Assembly: GCA_037954325.1 (NCBI GenBank)
Contig: JBBMNZ010000019.1
Span: 11,849,501-11,913,500, forward strand
Direction of reading: 5' to 3'
From: Fistularia commersonii
Lineage: Eukaryota > Chordata > Actinopteri > Syngnathiformes > Fistulariidae
DNA: 64,000 bases
The first letter of the stretch is position 1. Every line of letters begins with the position of its first letter. The notes below the pieces were generated by a model that saw nothing but the letters and a program-made list of their open reading frames with translations, did no database searches and was not told where the DNA came from. Shown here piece after piece: positions 1-11,867 of the stretch. Made by a program: the position numbers and the translations under genes.

Positions 1-883
1 GTGGACCCGGGTTAACTCTATCCTAGATGCTTCTTTTTTTTGTGACTTTTTTACCATTTTAATTTTCTTTTGAGAGAACATGATTGGATCGGAACACTTG
101 CAAAAGTATCACCATTACTGTCGGCTAAATCTGCAAGAACCACTGATATGGTCACGCAAAGGAGGCGAGCAGAACTGAACCAGGGAAAGTGTTAAAACTG
201 TTTGTGCCTTCATAGCATTAGCATGCTAGCATTTGACCCCTGCATTGTCGTTGAAGTCCCAAATGTAGCAAAGACTTGCCGACATCTTAACCTGGCCAGA
301 AACGGGAAAACCATAACATATGTAACAGGAAAGACGACAATAGCATATCATAGCATACAAAGCCATTTTTGTTTAATATTATTTAGATTTTTATTTCAAA
401 AGGTTTCAATCATTTACAGATTTATATTGGCCTTTTTTTCACATGGACACTTCATCCTCCCAACATGCTCAAAATGCAGCAGGCACGAATATTTTCCTAC
501 CCCATGTCATGACTCAATTTCACAAATTCACAATTTTCAGGTACATTCAGACAACTCAAACTGCAAGGCAACCATAAGGAATGAAGTGAGAGCCACCGAA
601 ATCACACCAATCAAGGCTATAGATAAACAATAGGATAATGTACCATCAAAAGTGCCACGAAGAAAAATGAACAAAGTAACTCAGGAAATGAATTCAAATT
701 CCAATAAACACACCAAAAAAGAAAATGAATGGATATGCTAACTGATAAAGTGTGTTACCCTATCAAACATAGTCACTGGTATTGCATTTTATAGGGAATT
801 TACTATATTGATCATTTTTGTCATTTTATTTTCATTCCTAATGGGAGGTTGTCAAGGTTGCAGTACGCACACTCATTTTTATG
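1..883. other. Unique AT-rich sequence, no gene
   Basis: I see no conserved coding frame, no splice-bounded exon and no recognisable repeat. The only long open frame (202-633) has no recognisable domain and low-complexity hydrophobic stretches, as chance frames in AT-rich DNA do. Confidence 0.6.
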
Positions 884-1175
884 TTCATTCATTCTTTCAT
901 TTATTATCCATAACACTTATCCAGCACTCAGGATTGCAGGGGAACCTATTAGCGTACATCCTGGAGTGTTTGCCTGTCCAATATAGGAGATTTGTATATA
1001 TTTAGAGATTTAACTCTCTTATTCCCATGTCTGAGCAATATAAGGTCTGAAGCTATTGCCTGTTTTTGGACTTCAGGGGGAAACTGGAGAACCCGCATGA
1101 AACCCACACTGTTATAGAGAGAACATGGAGACGCCACACAGAAAGGCCCCCTATCAAGACCAAACCAGCAATTCC
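884..1175 (-). repeat. tRNA-like SINE-like repeat, family 1, antisense copy
   Basis: The left end has the family tail (cattcattctttcatttattatccataacacttatcc) in two parts, the second being 'ccataacacttatcc'. The middle holds the 'tttttggacttcaggg...actggagaacccgc' portion. The right end has 'gaacatggagacgccacac', the complement of the usual 'tgtgtggag...catgttc' segment. The head with the Pol III-like boxes lies at the right and is worn down. The copy is old and diverged. Family 1 recurs at least fifteen times in this window, in both orientations. Confidence 0.7.
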
Positions 1176-2692
1176 ATGTTCACCGCCTTCTGGGTAATCT
1201 TTATCGTGTTTTGCAGGTCAAGGTACAAGGCAAGATTAAACACCGGGCACAGACTAGAACTTGCTTTTTCAAATTATGTTGGACATGGATTTCTGTATTA
1301 CAAGTCCTTGGAACAAGCTGGTATGATCCAGGGTTCTTAGCTCGGGGTCTGTCACCCATTGATCCCGATCCTTTATGGTATATTTTCCGTATTTCGTCAT
1401 CGTTGACAGCAAAGACTAGGTTTCAGTTGTCACGGAACTGCTTCGCGAATGCTAAATGGAACAGGAGCGTTGGATGTGGAAGCAGGGCTCAATAGTGAAA
1501 TTTGCCATGTGATGCTCTATCTTATCACTAACAGCATTGGACAGAGCCCATTTGGTGATATAGGCGAAATTGGGAAAATAATTCATCTTCTATATAAATC
1601 AATAAACTACGTATTCCTGTTAATTCTTGAAATAGAAAGGCTCACGCTGATTCAAACCTAAAGCAATCCCTTTTTAATATTACTGCAAATGATAATTTGA
1701 AAGAACTCCCCCCAATTTATTCGTATGATCCTTTGTTGTATTTAGAATTTAATATAATGGTCATTATCTATTCCCTATTTACATCATTTTTAATTGTTGG
1801 TAAGAATATTAATTTTATGTTTCCGATCTTTTTGTATTTTATTAAGCATGTGAATTGGGTGACATGTTATCTTATAGATGAAAGATAACGGTTAAAAAAT
1901 GCTAATAATGCTAAATTTTACCCTGTGTGCCACATCATGGCCCAGCTCTGACATTAGATAGATCTCATGTCAATCAAGCATTTGTCACTCTTACAACATT
2001 GTAATATTTGTATTATATTACATATTTATATTATTTTATAATACAAATGCTTCATCATTGAAGCAATATTGATAGAAGCGAGCAGGGAAAAGCCCCCCGG
2101 CAGAGATCTCAAGGTCTCATCCTCAGGAAACTTCCTCAGCAAAGGAGAGCCGCATCTCTCGAAAATGCTGTCCTCATTTCTACAACCACCTTGTGCGAAT
2201 ATATATTTCTTTCTTTTTTTATGCGGTCGATGCATATTGCATCGCAGACAAAGCGTTCAGACCAGTCGTCCATCACATCTCCTAAAATACTGTCATTTGA
2301 GAAATGTTAATGCTCAAGTGCAGATGTTTTTTGGCCTCAAGCCGCTCGCAGAATAATAGATTTTTCGTGAAAAAAAATCACTAAATAGCAATAATGAATT
2401 ATACAAAATGCTAAATATAAGCACGACACCCGTGTTAAAACAGCCAAACCGCCAAGGCCGTCGGAAACATGAATGATTTGAGGTGCTCAAAGAACAATGA
2501 AATATGGAAGAGATAAGAATAAAAGTAGCTCTCCGTCGTCGTGTTGCATCACTTTTAGCCCGCAGTAGAAACTTTCAAATTTTTTTTAGTATTTTACGTA
2601 GCATACATAAACAGGTTGAGCTTTTATCCACCTACCCAGGTTTATCCAAGTTTATAGTTTCTCACCACCAGCCACACATCGAATTCTTTTCC
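1176..2692. other. Unique sequence, no gene
   Basis: No recognisable gene or dispersed repeat. A short TA-rich patch (about 2000-2045) is simple sequence. Small overlapping open frames near 1125-1500 and 2069-2356 show no domain and overlap each other in several frames. Confidence 0.55.
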
Positions 2693-2722
2693 GTGTGTGT
2701 GTGCGTGTGTGTGTGTGTGTGT
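2693..2722. repeat. (GT)n microsatellite
   Basis: A GT tract of about 30 bp with one GC interruption. A CA tract lies 180 bp downstream, so the two are complementary in inverted orientation. Confidence 0.95.
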
Positions 2723-2903
2723 CACATATTAATGTCCTCTCGGTGACTGTGTCAGCATGCAAGCGATTATGTCTCCGTCTGTGTCTTACTCATATTATCC
2801 ATAGTATCCCCATTAATCATTCCTTCCCCTGCCCAGAGATGGCCATCAGTTATTGAGAGGTGCAATAATTTGGAATTGATTCGGGCACCCCTCACTATCC
2901 CCC

Positions 2904-2930
2904 TACACACACACACACACACACATACAC
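2904..2930. repeat. (CA)n microsatellite
   Basis: A CA tract of about 27 bp, ending in 'catacac'. It is the inverted partner of the GT tract at 2693. Confidence 0.95.
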
Positions 2931-4494
2931 TTTGGGAGCCTGGATCAGAATACAAAATACCCCTTTGGTGAGGCGGAAGAATGAAAGCTAATGATGAAGG
3001 GCTGCCAGCCCGTCTTGACACTCCGCTATTCTACAAATAGCTACCAGAGGTATCGCTCCTCTTTCTCTCTCTCCTCTTCTTCTTATTGTCTATTTCTGTC
3101 CCTCACTCTTCATCGATGAAACAACTAGCGAGCGACACTGCGAGGGCGGCTCGAGGGGGGAGGCTCCCGGTGTAGTGTGCCATTTGCGTTTACTTGTTTT
3201 CTTGAGTCAGCTTGTGGAGAGGAACGGGTGTATCAACAAGGATTTAGGAAGGAAGGGAGGCATTTAAAGGAAACTTAACAGGTAGTTAGAGAGAGATGAA
3301 GTGCTGGGTAGGCGACCAGGGACAGGAAGCCAAGGTGAGTCGATTCATGTTGAACCTCACCCAAGTGCTGTTGCATGATACCCTGCCCCGAGCATCAGAT
3401 TGAAATGGCGCATCTCAGCGTCATCTGATGACTTATTTTTAGTCATCACTTTCCCTCTTCCTTGAGTTTGAACCCTCATGCCACCCGCCGACTTCCTCTC
3501 CACGCTGAACAAACATCTGAGACGCGACAAAATCAACTTATGGATGGTGAAAACCCGTGGATTCTATTTGCGTTCGCAGTCAACCGATATTCTTAATCAA
3601 TCCCTGCGGGATTTGGCAGATGCCAGCGCGACTGTGGCTAAAATTCCTGATAGCGTGACATCTTTTTAAGAAAAATAAATAACATGCAAATTACTCTATT
3701 TTTTTCCCTTTTTCTTTTTTTGTGTTTGTTTTGCTTGTTTTGTTTTGTGGTGAAATGAGAGCTAGCAGAAACTGCATTTGGTACTGATTATTTTCCTTTT
3801 CATTATTCATTACATTCAAAGCAGCTCGTTCCGGGAAGAGTAAAGAGGCTCATTTATGCTCCACGTTAAATCCGTGTACGGACGGAGCATCTGTCTGTCC
3901 CCCGCGTTCAATTCCTGCTTGATTCTCTTCATTCGGGGCCACTCGCGGATGCCTAACGCAGCTAGTGGAGCACTACCAGCAGAAATTGTGGGGGGCGCCG
4001 TTACGCAGAATGCTCAAACCAAAGGAACAGAGAGGAAGAAGATAACATGGTGTCAGTATAACAAGGGGAAATAATTCTCTGTCTACATGGCAACGCGTGT
4101 TTAATGGCCACCGCCAACAGCACTCTTTCTTTTTGTCACTTAGAATTTGCATTATCACGGCTCCTCCGCAATTGCCATATTCATTTTTAGCCGCTTTCAG
4201 ACAGAAATGTTCTAAGGACAGAGTTCTAAAGACTTACGGGATCAAATTTTGTTCCAGTCACCAGCCTCCTCCAAGGGATCTATTTAATTCTGTTCTGCAG
4301 TCAGCCACCCACGATAGAGACCGGTGTGACGCAAGCGTCTGCGACCTGTATGAACTTTGAACTGTGCACCGCCCTCTTGTTGATGTATTGCATAACAACA
4401 ACTACGTTGCAAAGCACAAATGGGATGTCCGTTGGCAGTGACTTATCAAATTACGTATGCAAAATGGGCTTAAATGAGCCTTAAGACTTACAAT
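2931..4494. other. Unique sequence, possible regulatory content
   Basis: No gene found. A CT-rich patch lies at about 3058-3090. A perfect octamer (POU-type) motif ATGCAAAT is at 3684-3691. The open frame at 3478-3669 (63 codons) matches no family I recognise; I do not call it coding. Confidence 0.5.
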
Positions 4495-4876
4495 TACAAA
4501 AAAGTAGCAGTGCAGTGGTTGGTTCTTCCTTCTAACAGCATGAAGGTCACTGGTTCCAACCTTTATGCAAAGACTTTGCTTGTGCTCCCCATGTCTGTTT
4601 GGGTTCTCCCGCTTCCTCCCGCGGTCCAAAAACATGCCGTGGGTTCATCGGTGGACCAAAGTTGTCAAGAAGTGCGAATGGGAGTGAATGGTTGTGTGTT
4701 ACCTGAACAAGAGGGTTAATAGTTGTGGATCTCTATTTGTTACCCTGTGATCAACCCATGACTGGTCTATGATGAACCCCACCTCACGCCCAATGACGGC
4801 TGGAATAGGCACCCCCCAACCCCAACCCCCAGCTCCTCAGTGAGGATAAGTGCGAATATAATGGATGAATGATGGA
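4495..4876 (+). repeat. tRNA-like SINE-like repeat, family 1, nearly full sense copy
   Basis: The head has 'tagcagtgcagtggttgg', corresponding to the A-box-like 'ggcgcagtggttagc', and the B-box-like 'actggttccaacc' about 55 bp on. The body follows the family order: '...ccatgtctgtttgggttc', 'cggtccaaaaacatgcc', 'gagtgaatggttgtgtg', then 'ctcacgcccaatgacggctgg' in two parts, ending with 'ggatgaatgatgg'. This is one of the most complete copies here and defines the family's orientation (head left on the plus strand). Confidence 0.8.
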
Positions 4877-4879
4877 AAA

Positions 4880-4945
4880 CAAGGGCATTAGCGTATTGGC
4901 GACTCCATGTCCCGCACAAGAGGTGCCACTGGTTTAAATCCCAAG
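4880..4945 (+). repeat. Family 1 head-only fragment
   Basis: Directly after the end of the copy at 4495-4876, a second head appears: 'gggcattagcgtattggc' followed by the B-box-like 'ctggtttaaatccc'. It then stops. It is a truncated second copy in head-to-tail array with the first. Confidence 0.55.
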
Positions 4946-4949
4946 AAAT

Positions 4950-6438
4950 TACTGCAATCGTTCAAAGTTACAGAAAAACGATGGTGACCGGACATCTGTC
5001 TCCGCCTCTCTGGATATTTGTCTCCAAAGTTTTAACTATTTGTTCCTGCTGGCGCCCCCCCCCCCCGTCCTCACAAAAGTCTATCCTTTCCCTCATTGTG
5101 CAGTCAGACGAAGAATTACAGAGAACCCGACATGTAATCCAATGGGACTGGACAAAATCGCTCTGAATTCGTGAGAATTGCTTGTTCACTTTGTCCACAG
5201 CCCCGGGGTGGAGGAGGCAAAAACAAAACAGCGAGACAAAAACAGATGCAGCCCCAAAGTGGTCTGTTCACTGTAAATAATCGTCTTTATTTTACTTAAT
5301 GATATTGCAAAATACGAGATTTATGTCCCCCTCACTATTAATCTTACAGGCCAGAAACCTATCTGCTCCCATATTACTGTCTTGCACCACCTCGAGAGGT
5401 TTCCTCACCCCTTTCCTATTCTCCTTTTATTTTCCCACTTGTCTCCATGGCGCCTTTTTTCAGCGGCGCCCGCAGGGTTCGTGTTTGCCAGCGCTCTGCC
5501 AGAGACTGAGAAGTAGGTGGGCGCAATGAGCTGGAGTGACACCAGGTGAGGAGGTGACAGATCTCCCCGCACCCCAAACCCCGAGGAGGGATGCTGCACT
5601 TTGGTTGCAGACATGTCTGAAAAGTTCCCACCCAATGTCGTAAAGTTCGAGACACACAACAAACGCGCTGTTGTACCTGCATGGAAATGAATAGGCAGGA
5701 GCAAAAACTGCAGCGTTTGACAAGGGAAAGGCCTTGTAAAAATAATTAAATCATGTCTGAAGTTTTCCTGCGCTATAAGTTGGTTTCACCTCCAAATGAG
5801 AAATCAAAAAATAATAGATAGTTGTAACATGTCTACAAATGTGTAACTCAACAAACAACTTGCCAAAAAAGCTCCGGGATACGTTGATTGACTTGGACAT
5901 TAAATGAACGGAAAAGAATCCCAAAAGATAGACAGGTGTAGAGATTAGCTGCTGCCGAGCCCCAGGCTTGTTTGAGGTAGTAGAGATAAAACATGGAAGC
6001 ACAATATAACAAACATTTTCAAAGTGTGTTTTTAATTTTTCTGTGGGGAGGACTAAAACATTTCCAAGCCCCATGCAAACACCGAATCTTGCTTTTCACT
6101 GATAAACAAAAAAAATAATAAAAAAAAGTTTAGTACCTATGAATTAATTTCATCTGCCCTTCATAGAATTTCAGAAGTGAAAGAAATTAAACTCCTTCAA
6201 TCAAACACCAGTGGCGTCACATATTAGAATTAACTATTTCTTTGTTTCTGTTTTTTATCTTTACAAAGTTTTTGAAATGTATCAAATCATGCAGTTGTTG
6301 AAAATGTACAGCTAAGGACAATGATGTCAAGCAAAGTGAGATAAGGATTTAAAGTAAAGGTTCGGGGAAATTAAAGTAGACTTTCCAATGCTGTAGTTTA
6401 GTTACACTTTTAGAAATAAAAAGCTTTTGCTTCCTTTG
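4950..6438. other. Unique sequence with a C-homopolymer
   Basis: No gene recognised. A run of 12 C lies at 5055-5066. The region 5400-5700 is GC-richer than its surroundings and is open in several overlapping minus-strand frames, which argues against any single real frame. Confidence 0.5.
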
Positions 6439-6478
6439 AAATTATTATTAATAATAATAATAGTAATAATAATTAATA
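6439..6478. repeat. (ATA/ATT)n simple repeat
   Basis: An imperfect AAT/ATT trinucleotide tract within AT-rich DNA. Confidence 0.85.
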
Positions 6479-7379
6479 TGGATGTTTTTATAATTATTAC
6501 TAAATCAACAGTATCACGTTATCATTGTTAAACCCTTTTATGATCGGATTGTAAGCGGGCGTGAGTCAGTCTGTTACATTTTGACAGGAAAAGACCCTGG
6601 AGAGAATATACAACAAAAATGTAAACAAGAAAAAAATTTAATCCCATGTTTTATTATTATAAAATTATGTCAACCCAATAGTCTGTTGTCATAAAAACAA
6701 TTACACTGGCATTACATCGTAAATATATTTATGACTTGTAGTGCAACCATACATTGGTATATCAATTTAAAAAGCTGGTAAAATACTCAAAGTGAGAGTG
6801 TATATACATTATCGTAGGTTTTACCATCTTATTTTTGTCACTCGCATTTATGGAAACGTTAAATTGTATATGAGGTCATGATTATTTTTTGGGGAACGTT
6901 TGGTAGCTTGAAGTGTTTTGACTTAAATCCCTTCGTTAATCCCTTCGTTTTTCCCTCAGCCAGCTCCCCCTACCCATCCCCCCACGCCCCTGAGCCGCCG
7001 AGCTACGCTAATACGTCCATGCGAACCGACATAAACGCTCGGGAAGAAAAAAAAAAAAAAAAAGAAACAGCGGAACGTCGAGACGGGCCGGCGCCCGAAG
7101 GCGCTGCACTCCATCAGCCTGAGAAATGGACTCTGCTGCTGTTTACTCCGGCTCAGGTACCATTGTTTTTTATTTTTTTTTATTTTTATTTTTTTTAATT
7201 TATATATTTATTTCACTTACACTGCCTTCACTGGGTTTACCCCCCGCTCACGGACGGTGTACATTAACCCAATGTGACGGGGCAAAACCGCTGGCTCCTG
7301 CACGGACATACACAACTCAGAGGACTCAGAGGCCGCCAATTACCTGCGACCCAGCCAGCCAGCCAGGGGAAAATGCTTA
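6479..7379. other. AT-rich then GC-rich stretch with an exon-like segment
   Basis: 6479-6940 is AT-rich and featureless. From about 6940 the sequence turns GC-rich. A pyrimidine tract ending 'ttttccctcag' (6959) and a 'ctcag|gtacc' (7157) would bound a 198 bp segment, but it contains an 18 bp A run (7046-7063) and codes for nothing I recognise. A T-rich tract follows at about 7168-7206. Confidence 0.4.
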
Positions 7380-7540
7380 AAAGTTATGGTTCAATTAGGA
7401 AAGAGGGTAAAAATAATCTAATCCATAAATTAGCTAAAGTCAATTAGGACAACTCACCAATTAAGGACAAATCTGTTACTTGAGGGCATGGCAATAATGA
7501 GGTTGCGGGGAGGAGCCACGCTGAGACTGTGTCCTTGCTT
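7380..7540. promoter_or_regulatory. Candidate regulatory block rich in ATTA/TAAT motifs
   Basis: Within 160 bp there are repeated homeodomain-core motifs: 'gttcaattagga', 'ccataaattagc', 'gtcaattaggac', 'accaattaagg' and 'gcaataatgagg'. The block is non-repetitive. Such clustering is typical of developmental enhancers, but I have no conservation data, so this is inference. Confidence 0.25.
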
Positions 7541-7571
7541 GTTTGTGTCACGCTCGACAAACACGGGAGGG

Positions 7572-7588
7572 TTTTTTTTTTTTTTTTT
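7572..7588. repeat. Poly-T tract
   Basis: A run of 17 T. Confidence 0.95.
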
Positions 7589-7654
7589 GTAGGGAATAAG
7601 AGTGCAAATTGAATTGCGCGGTTACCTGGGCTCTACGTCTGGCCACGCTATCGA

Positions 7655-7712
7655 GATACAGAGTGAGAGAAAGAGCGAGAGAGGGGTGGGCGAAGAGAGT
7701 GAGAGAGTGTCT
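7655..7712. repeat. GA-rich purine tract
   Basis: An imperfect (GA)n tract, 'gagtgagagaaagagcgaga' and onward, with GAGAG-type motifs. It ends just before a MEF2-type motif. Confidence 0.8.
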
Positions 7713-7720
7713 ATGCGTGA

Positions 7721-7848
7721 CTATTTATAGATGTTGTGTCAGTCTGAATAAATGTTGATGTCGCCGCTTGTGTGTTTTGCGGCGCGGTGACTCTCAGCCG
7801 CTCAATACCAGCAAAACCCTAGTGTTTTTCGCGGGGGGGTATTTATAG
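7721..7848. promoter_or_regulatory. Pair of MEF2-like A/T sites
   Basis: CTATTTATAG at 7721-7730 is an exact match to the MEF2 consensus YTAWWWWTAR. A close variant, GTATTTATAG, lies at 7839-7848. The intervening 108 bp is GC-richer unique DNA. Both could also read as TATA-like elements, but no gene follows. Binding is not shown by sequence alone. Confidence 0.25.
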
Positions 7849-10394
7849 ACGACCGATTTTCATTTTCAAACTGGATTACCCTTCCTTTAACCTGAGCATT
7901 AGTGTATATCCACATGGACAAATGTCCTCGCCTGAATTTCCTCACGCTGGAAGCTCCGACCCCTCCGCCCCCCGTTGTGAAATACGACCTTTAAATCCGC
8001 TTCACCTTTGACTCTTCCAGACTAGCGCCAAACCGTGTGCTCGGAGGTTCCTGCTTTACCCGCACGGCCCTTCGAAAGACAGGAGTCTGTTGCTTTTTTT
8101 TTCTTTTTAAAACTCATCCTATCCCAGCGGTTTCCCCCAAGATGTGTCGGTATCAAAGCCGAGGCGTAACGCTAACAGATGGAAAACATCTCCGGCGCAA
8201 ATGGTCACTGCCGAAGAGGCGAAAGGAGCGCTGTTTTTCCGCTCTTTTCCTCAAGACCGAGCCGATGTTGTTTGATACCAGGCGGCTCTCGAAGCAGGAA
8301 ACCATTGATCTCGGCAACTATCGAGTGCTGCAACACATCAGACACACACTGAACCTTTTTCGCAGAGAGACTGCATGTTGAAGCGCCGCTTTTATGTGTT
8401 CCCTCTCGATCTCCCATTCCTGCCCACACATCATGGTTTGAAGTGTGATTTAGGGGGGGAATAGGTTGGGCGGATGGGTTTGCGGGCATAGGGGGATTAC
8501 AGGGAGGTCCGATTCAAACTTCTCCCGACACCACCCAAGGCAGGGGATACCCTCGCGCTCAACCTGCGATCACGCAAACATGTGTGAAGGAGTAGGGGTC
8601 GGTGATCATGTTGACATAGGTTGAGGGACCTGGTGCTCCCCGAGGGCGAGCAGCCATGGCGGTACTCTACCCCCTCCCCAGGTCTCCTGAGTACCCAACC
8701 CTGGTCTGGAGGAAATTAAACCCTGATTTATTTCGCTCAGACCTCAGTTTTAGCTCTGGTCCACCTCCACACAGTCAGTTGGGTGATGAGTCGCCGCGAG
8801 CGGCCGCTGCCACTTAACCCTTTGAGTTCCCTTGCCAGAAGGGCCAAGAGTCCAACCTGCCATGATTACCACAAGGACCTCCGCAGCTGGCAGCCATTCA
8901 TCATTCCCAGCAGCAATCCAACCTTTGATACCTGACTATGAGGTGTGAGTCTCACATTTATGTAAAAGGAGGAGGGATTGCGGGTTAAACAATTAGAAGG
9001 GATATCCATTTTGACCTTTGAACCATGGGATCATAACCAGACTTATATGGCTAACCAAAGAGTCACACTGTACTGACATATGGCGGGGTCAGATGAGCAT
9101 AGGCACGGAGAATTTGAACACTAATGCTCTTGACCTTTAGGAAAGAGTGAGACGAGTTATAACAGAAGGAGCACGAGTGAGAGAGAGAACCGGAGAGAAA
9201 ACGAGGGAGAGTGACAGACGAGCAAATCTGGAAACCGCAGAGAAAACGCAAGCTGCGAGCGGCAACAGGAGCGAGGCCTAAAAATAGAAGCGCAAAAGCA
9301 GCTGCAGAAGCGGCATCTGTGTAAGCCGAGCGTCAGATTGATTGGAGGCAGGTAGACAAATGCGAGGCGAGACGATTATCATTCGAGGAAGGCCAGACCT
9401 GCTCAACGGAGAGTTCCTTTCCAGTCCTCTCGATTCTTCTCAGACGCTGGAGAGAAAAAATACTCCCGGATTTCTCACTCCGGTTTGCTGGAGGTAGTAC
9501 CGATGTTCATTGCAGAGGGAGTATCTGTTGCACAAAAGGTTTCCTTGGATTGGAGTTCTTTCCATGTGGCAAAGACTAACTCCTGTAGATGTAGTGGTAC
9601 CCGGGGGTAACGGACACAGCTCCTTGACTGAAAAAAATGTAAACATTGAAGAGGAAGATGGTCTTTCTGCGTTCTTCAACTCGCAAGCATTGATGACGTT
9701 AGCTTCCCAATTTCATTGGTACCGACAAGAAGGGCCTTGAGGGTGTTGTCTTCCCCCAAGGATGCCCAGTGACTGTGCAGCCTTGTAAGATGTCCTCAAA
9801 GGAATTTATGAAAATTATCATCAACCTGAGTGAAACAGTGAGACTTTTTATCGCAACAATAATTTCACACGATTGGGTAAAAACTGAAAACCGAAGCCTG
9901 AAAACGGTACACGTTTCAAATTTTCATCCGGCACATACTAGCTCCTCCTGTGCCTGACTATGCCTGGCTCCATGTTCATTATCGGTTTATTACTTAACAC
10001 CTCGGTATTTGACCGGCTGGCACGCGCTTCACCAACGGTTTGCTCAAAAAAATAGGCACTTGTTTTTTCGCTGAATGTTATACAGATGTGAAATGCACTC
10101 ATGGAAATCGGACAAAAGAAGAAAGTGATGCGTGGATGCTCGGAGTTTGGTCATAAAAGATGGGACAGCTGGCGGGGGATAATTCTCCAGTCAAGTATAA
10201 TTACACCAGCGCGAGAAGAGGAGGGTACAATTAGCCTTGGTCCTGGTGCACATAATGTGTAAATTGTAAATTGTTCTCCAAAGTTGGTCCCATTCAGTTA
10301 AAGCCTTTGTACAACTGCAAGATTCACGAGTTATGTTGATTGATATATTTGAGTAGATTTGGCGTGTAATATCTATACAATCAGATATTTTTTA
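7849..10394. other. Unique sequence, no gene
   Basis: No gene or dispersed repeat recognised. 8500-8960 is a GC-richer non-repetitive stretch. 9170-9330 is purine-rich. 10150-10290 is a complex non-repetitive block containing 'ggataattctccagtcaag' that could be conserved non-coding DNA. Open frames here (for example 8037-8381) carry no domain. Confidence 0.5.
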
Positions 10395-10795
10395 TGTTAT
10401 CTGTATGGGTTTCCACCAGATTCTCCGGTTTACTCTCACAGTCCCAAAACAGGCAGGAGGTTCATTGGAGGATCTCCATTGCCCAAATTTGTGAATTAGA
10501 GTGAATGGTTGCTACGTTGCTACTGGTCTCTGTATGTAGCCTAATGATCAACTAATGATTGAATTTATTAATTTAAACATGAAACAGTGTGCAAGTTTGA
10601 AACACTATTTTGAAAAATTTTGAAAACATGAAACAAGTTTGACTACCTGCCAGAATCAGGAATATTAATATTTACCAGTAATCTACATTTGTTTTTAATA
10701 TTTTCGGTGCATTATGGGAATTTGAATTTTAGGCTTTGGGACAAGCTCAAACACCCCCGTAACCGTGGGTGCAGGCTAAGCGATATCGATAATGA
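10395..10795 (+). repeat. Family 1 repeat, sense, decayed and interrupted
   Basis: The left part has 'ctgtatgggtttccaccaga', 'cacagtcccaaaacaggcag' and 'gagtgaatggttgctacg', the family's middle portion. About 180 bp of unrelated AT-rich sequence follows, then a tail-like remnant near 10740-10795 ('aacacccccgtaaccgtggg', 'gcaggctaagcgat'). It is probably one copy split by an insertion. Confidence 0.55.
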
Positions 10796-11687
10796 CTGAA
10801 TTAATGATTTTGTTACATTTACAAATCTATTATTGGAATATCAACATTATGTTATATACATCTAGCTTATGATATAAGAACTTTATCTACACCTGTTTCA
10901 GTGCTTGTTCATGGACAACTTCATTCTGCAATAAAACATTACATTTACGGTGCTATAAATTTAGGTCTTAACCCCCATCCATTAAACTCACTTGCATGCA
11001 GCTGTCATTGTCACTTTACTCGCCATTTTCTAATCGTATATTACAGCTTTGCCTGAAGAGGTGGACGGATACCCCTTGACTTTTTAGCATCTACCAGCTC
11101 TCTTTGCATAAATGGCATAAAAACGTTTTCAATGGACATTATATCATAACCTTTTACAAAAAAAAAATGCACAAATGATGAGCTTTTTATTCTGTGAGAG
11201 TTTAAAAAGTTTTCTTCATGAGATGCTGCTGAATTCAGGACACCGATTATTTGCCCTTTTGTGCATATTAACCCACAGGTAATTGACTTTTTAACATGTC
11301 TGACAATGTCTCCCCAGAGAGGATAAGACTTTTAATGAACTGAGAGCGGCAACTCACGCAGTTAACCAAACCTTCGATGCTGCTGCAGTGTGTTTGTCCG
11401 GGACGGCTTCGCAAAGAATTATTACTTTGATGGGTCGGAACTCGTTTAAAGCCGTGACAGTTTTGAATTGTCTAATAAAGTTATACGCTTTCAGCTCTGG
11501 TAATCACTAGAAGTTTCTCTTGTCACATGAACGGCCCAATTCCGAGAAGCAGAGCAGACGATTGGACAGCCATTGCTTGTAGGTTGGCTTCATTGCATTA
11601 ACCCTATTTCTTGAGCAGATTACTCAGGATACAAAGAACTGCCCCAAAAAACATTTTATAAACCAAGCACATGACTGCTACGAAGAG

Positions 11688-11690
<3 letters not shown>
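10796..11690. other. Unique AT-rich sequence, no gene
   Basis: Nothing recognisable apart from a short poly-A tract near 11158-11167. Confidence 0.55.

Positions 11691-11720
<30 letters not shown>
11691..11720. repeat. Poly-T tract (30 bp)
   Basis: An uninterrupted run of 30 T. It is not directly joined to the SINE at 11868, so it may be the tail of an older antisense retroinsertion that I cannot identify. Confidence 0.95.
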
Positions 11721-11724
<4 letters not shown>

Positions 11725-11867
11725 TCATCAACAACCACCTGGCATTGGGGAGAGATGCACCCATGTATCAGATGTTGCCTGATTCCAACAGTATAATCAG
11801 CAACTTTTTGACAACACAAACAATATTCCAACGCATTACCAAAGGCTGGACACTGAGAGTTAAGATA

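Noticed and set aside
5970..5995. let-7-like string 'tgaggtagtag'
   Set aside because: Only the first 11 bases match let-7. The rest diverges and no complementary arm lies within 80 bases, so there is no miRNA hairpin.
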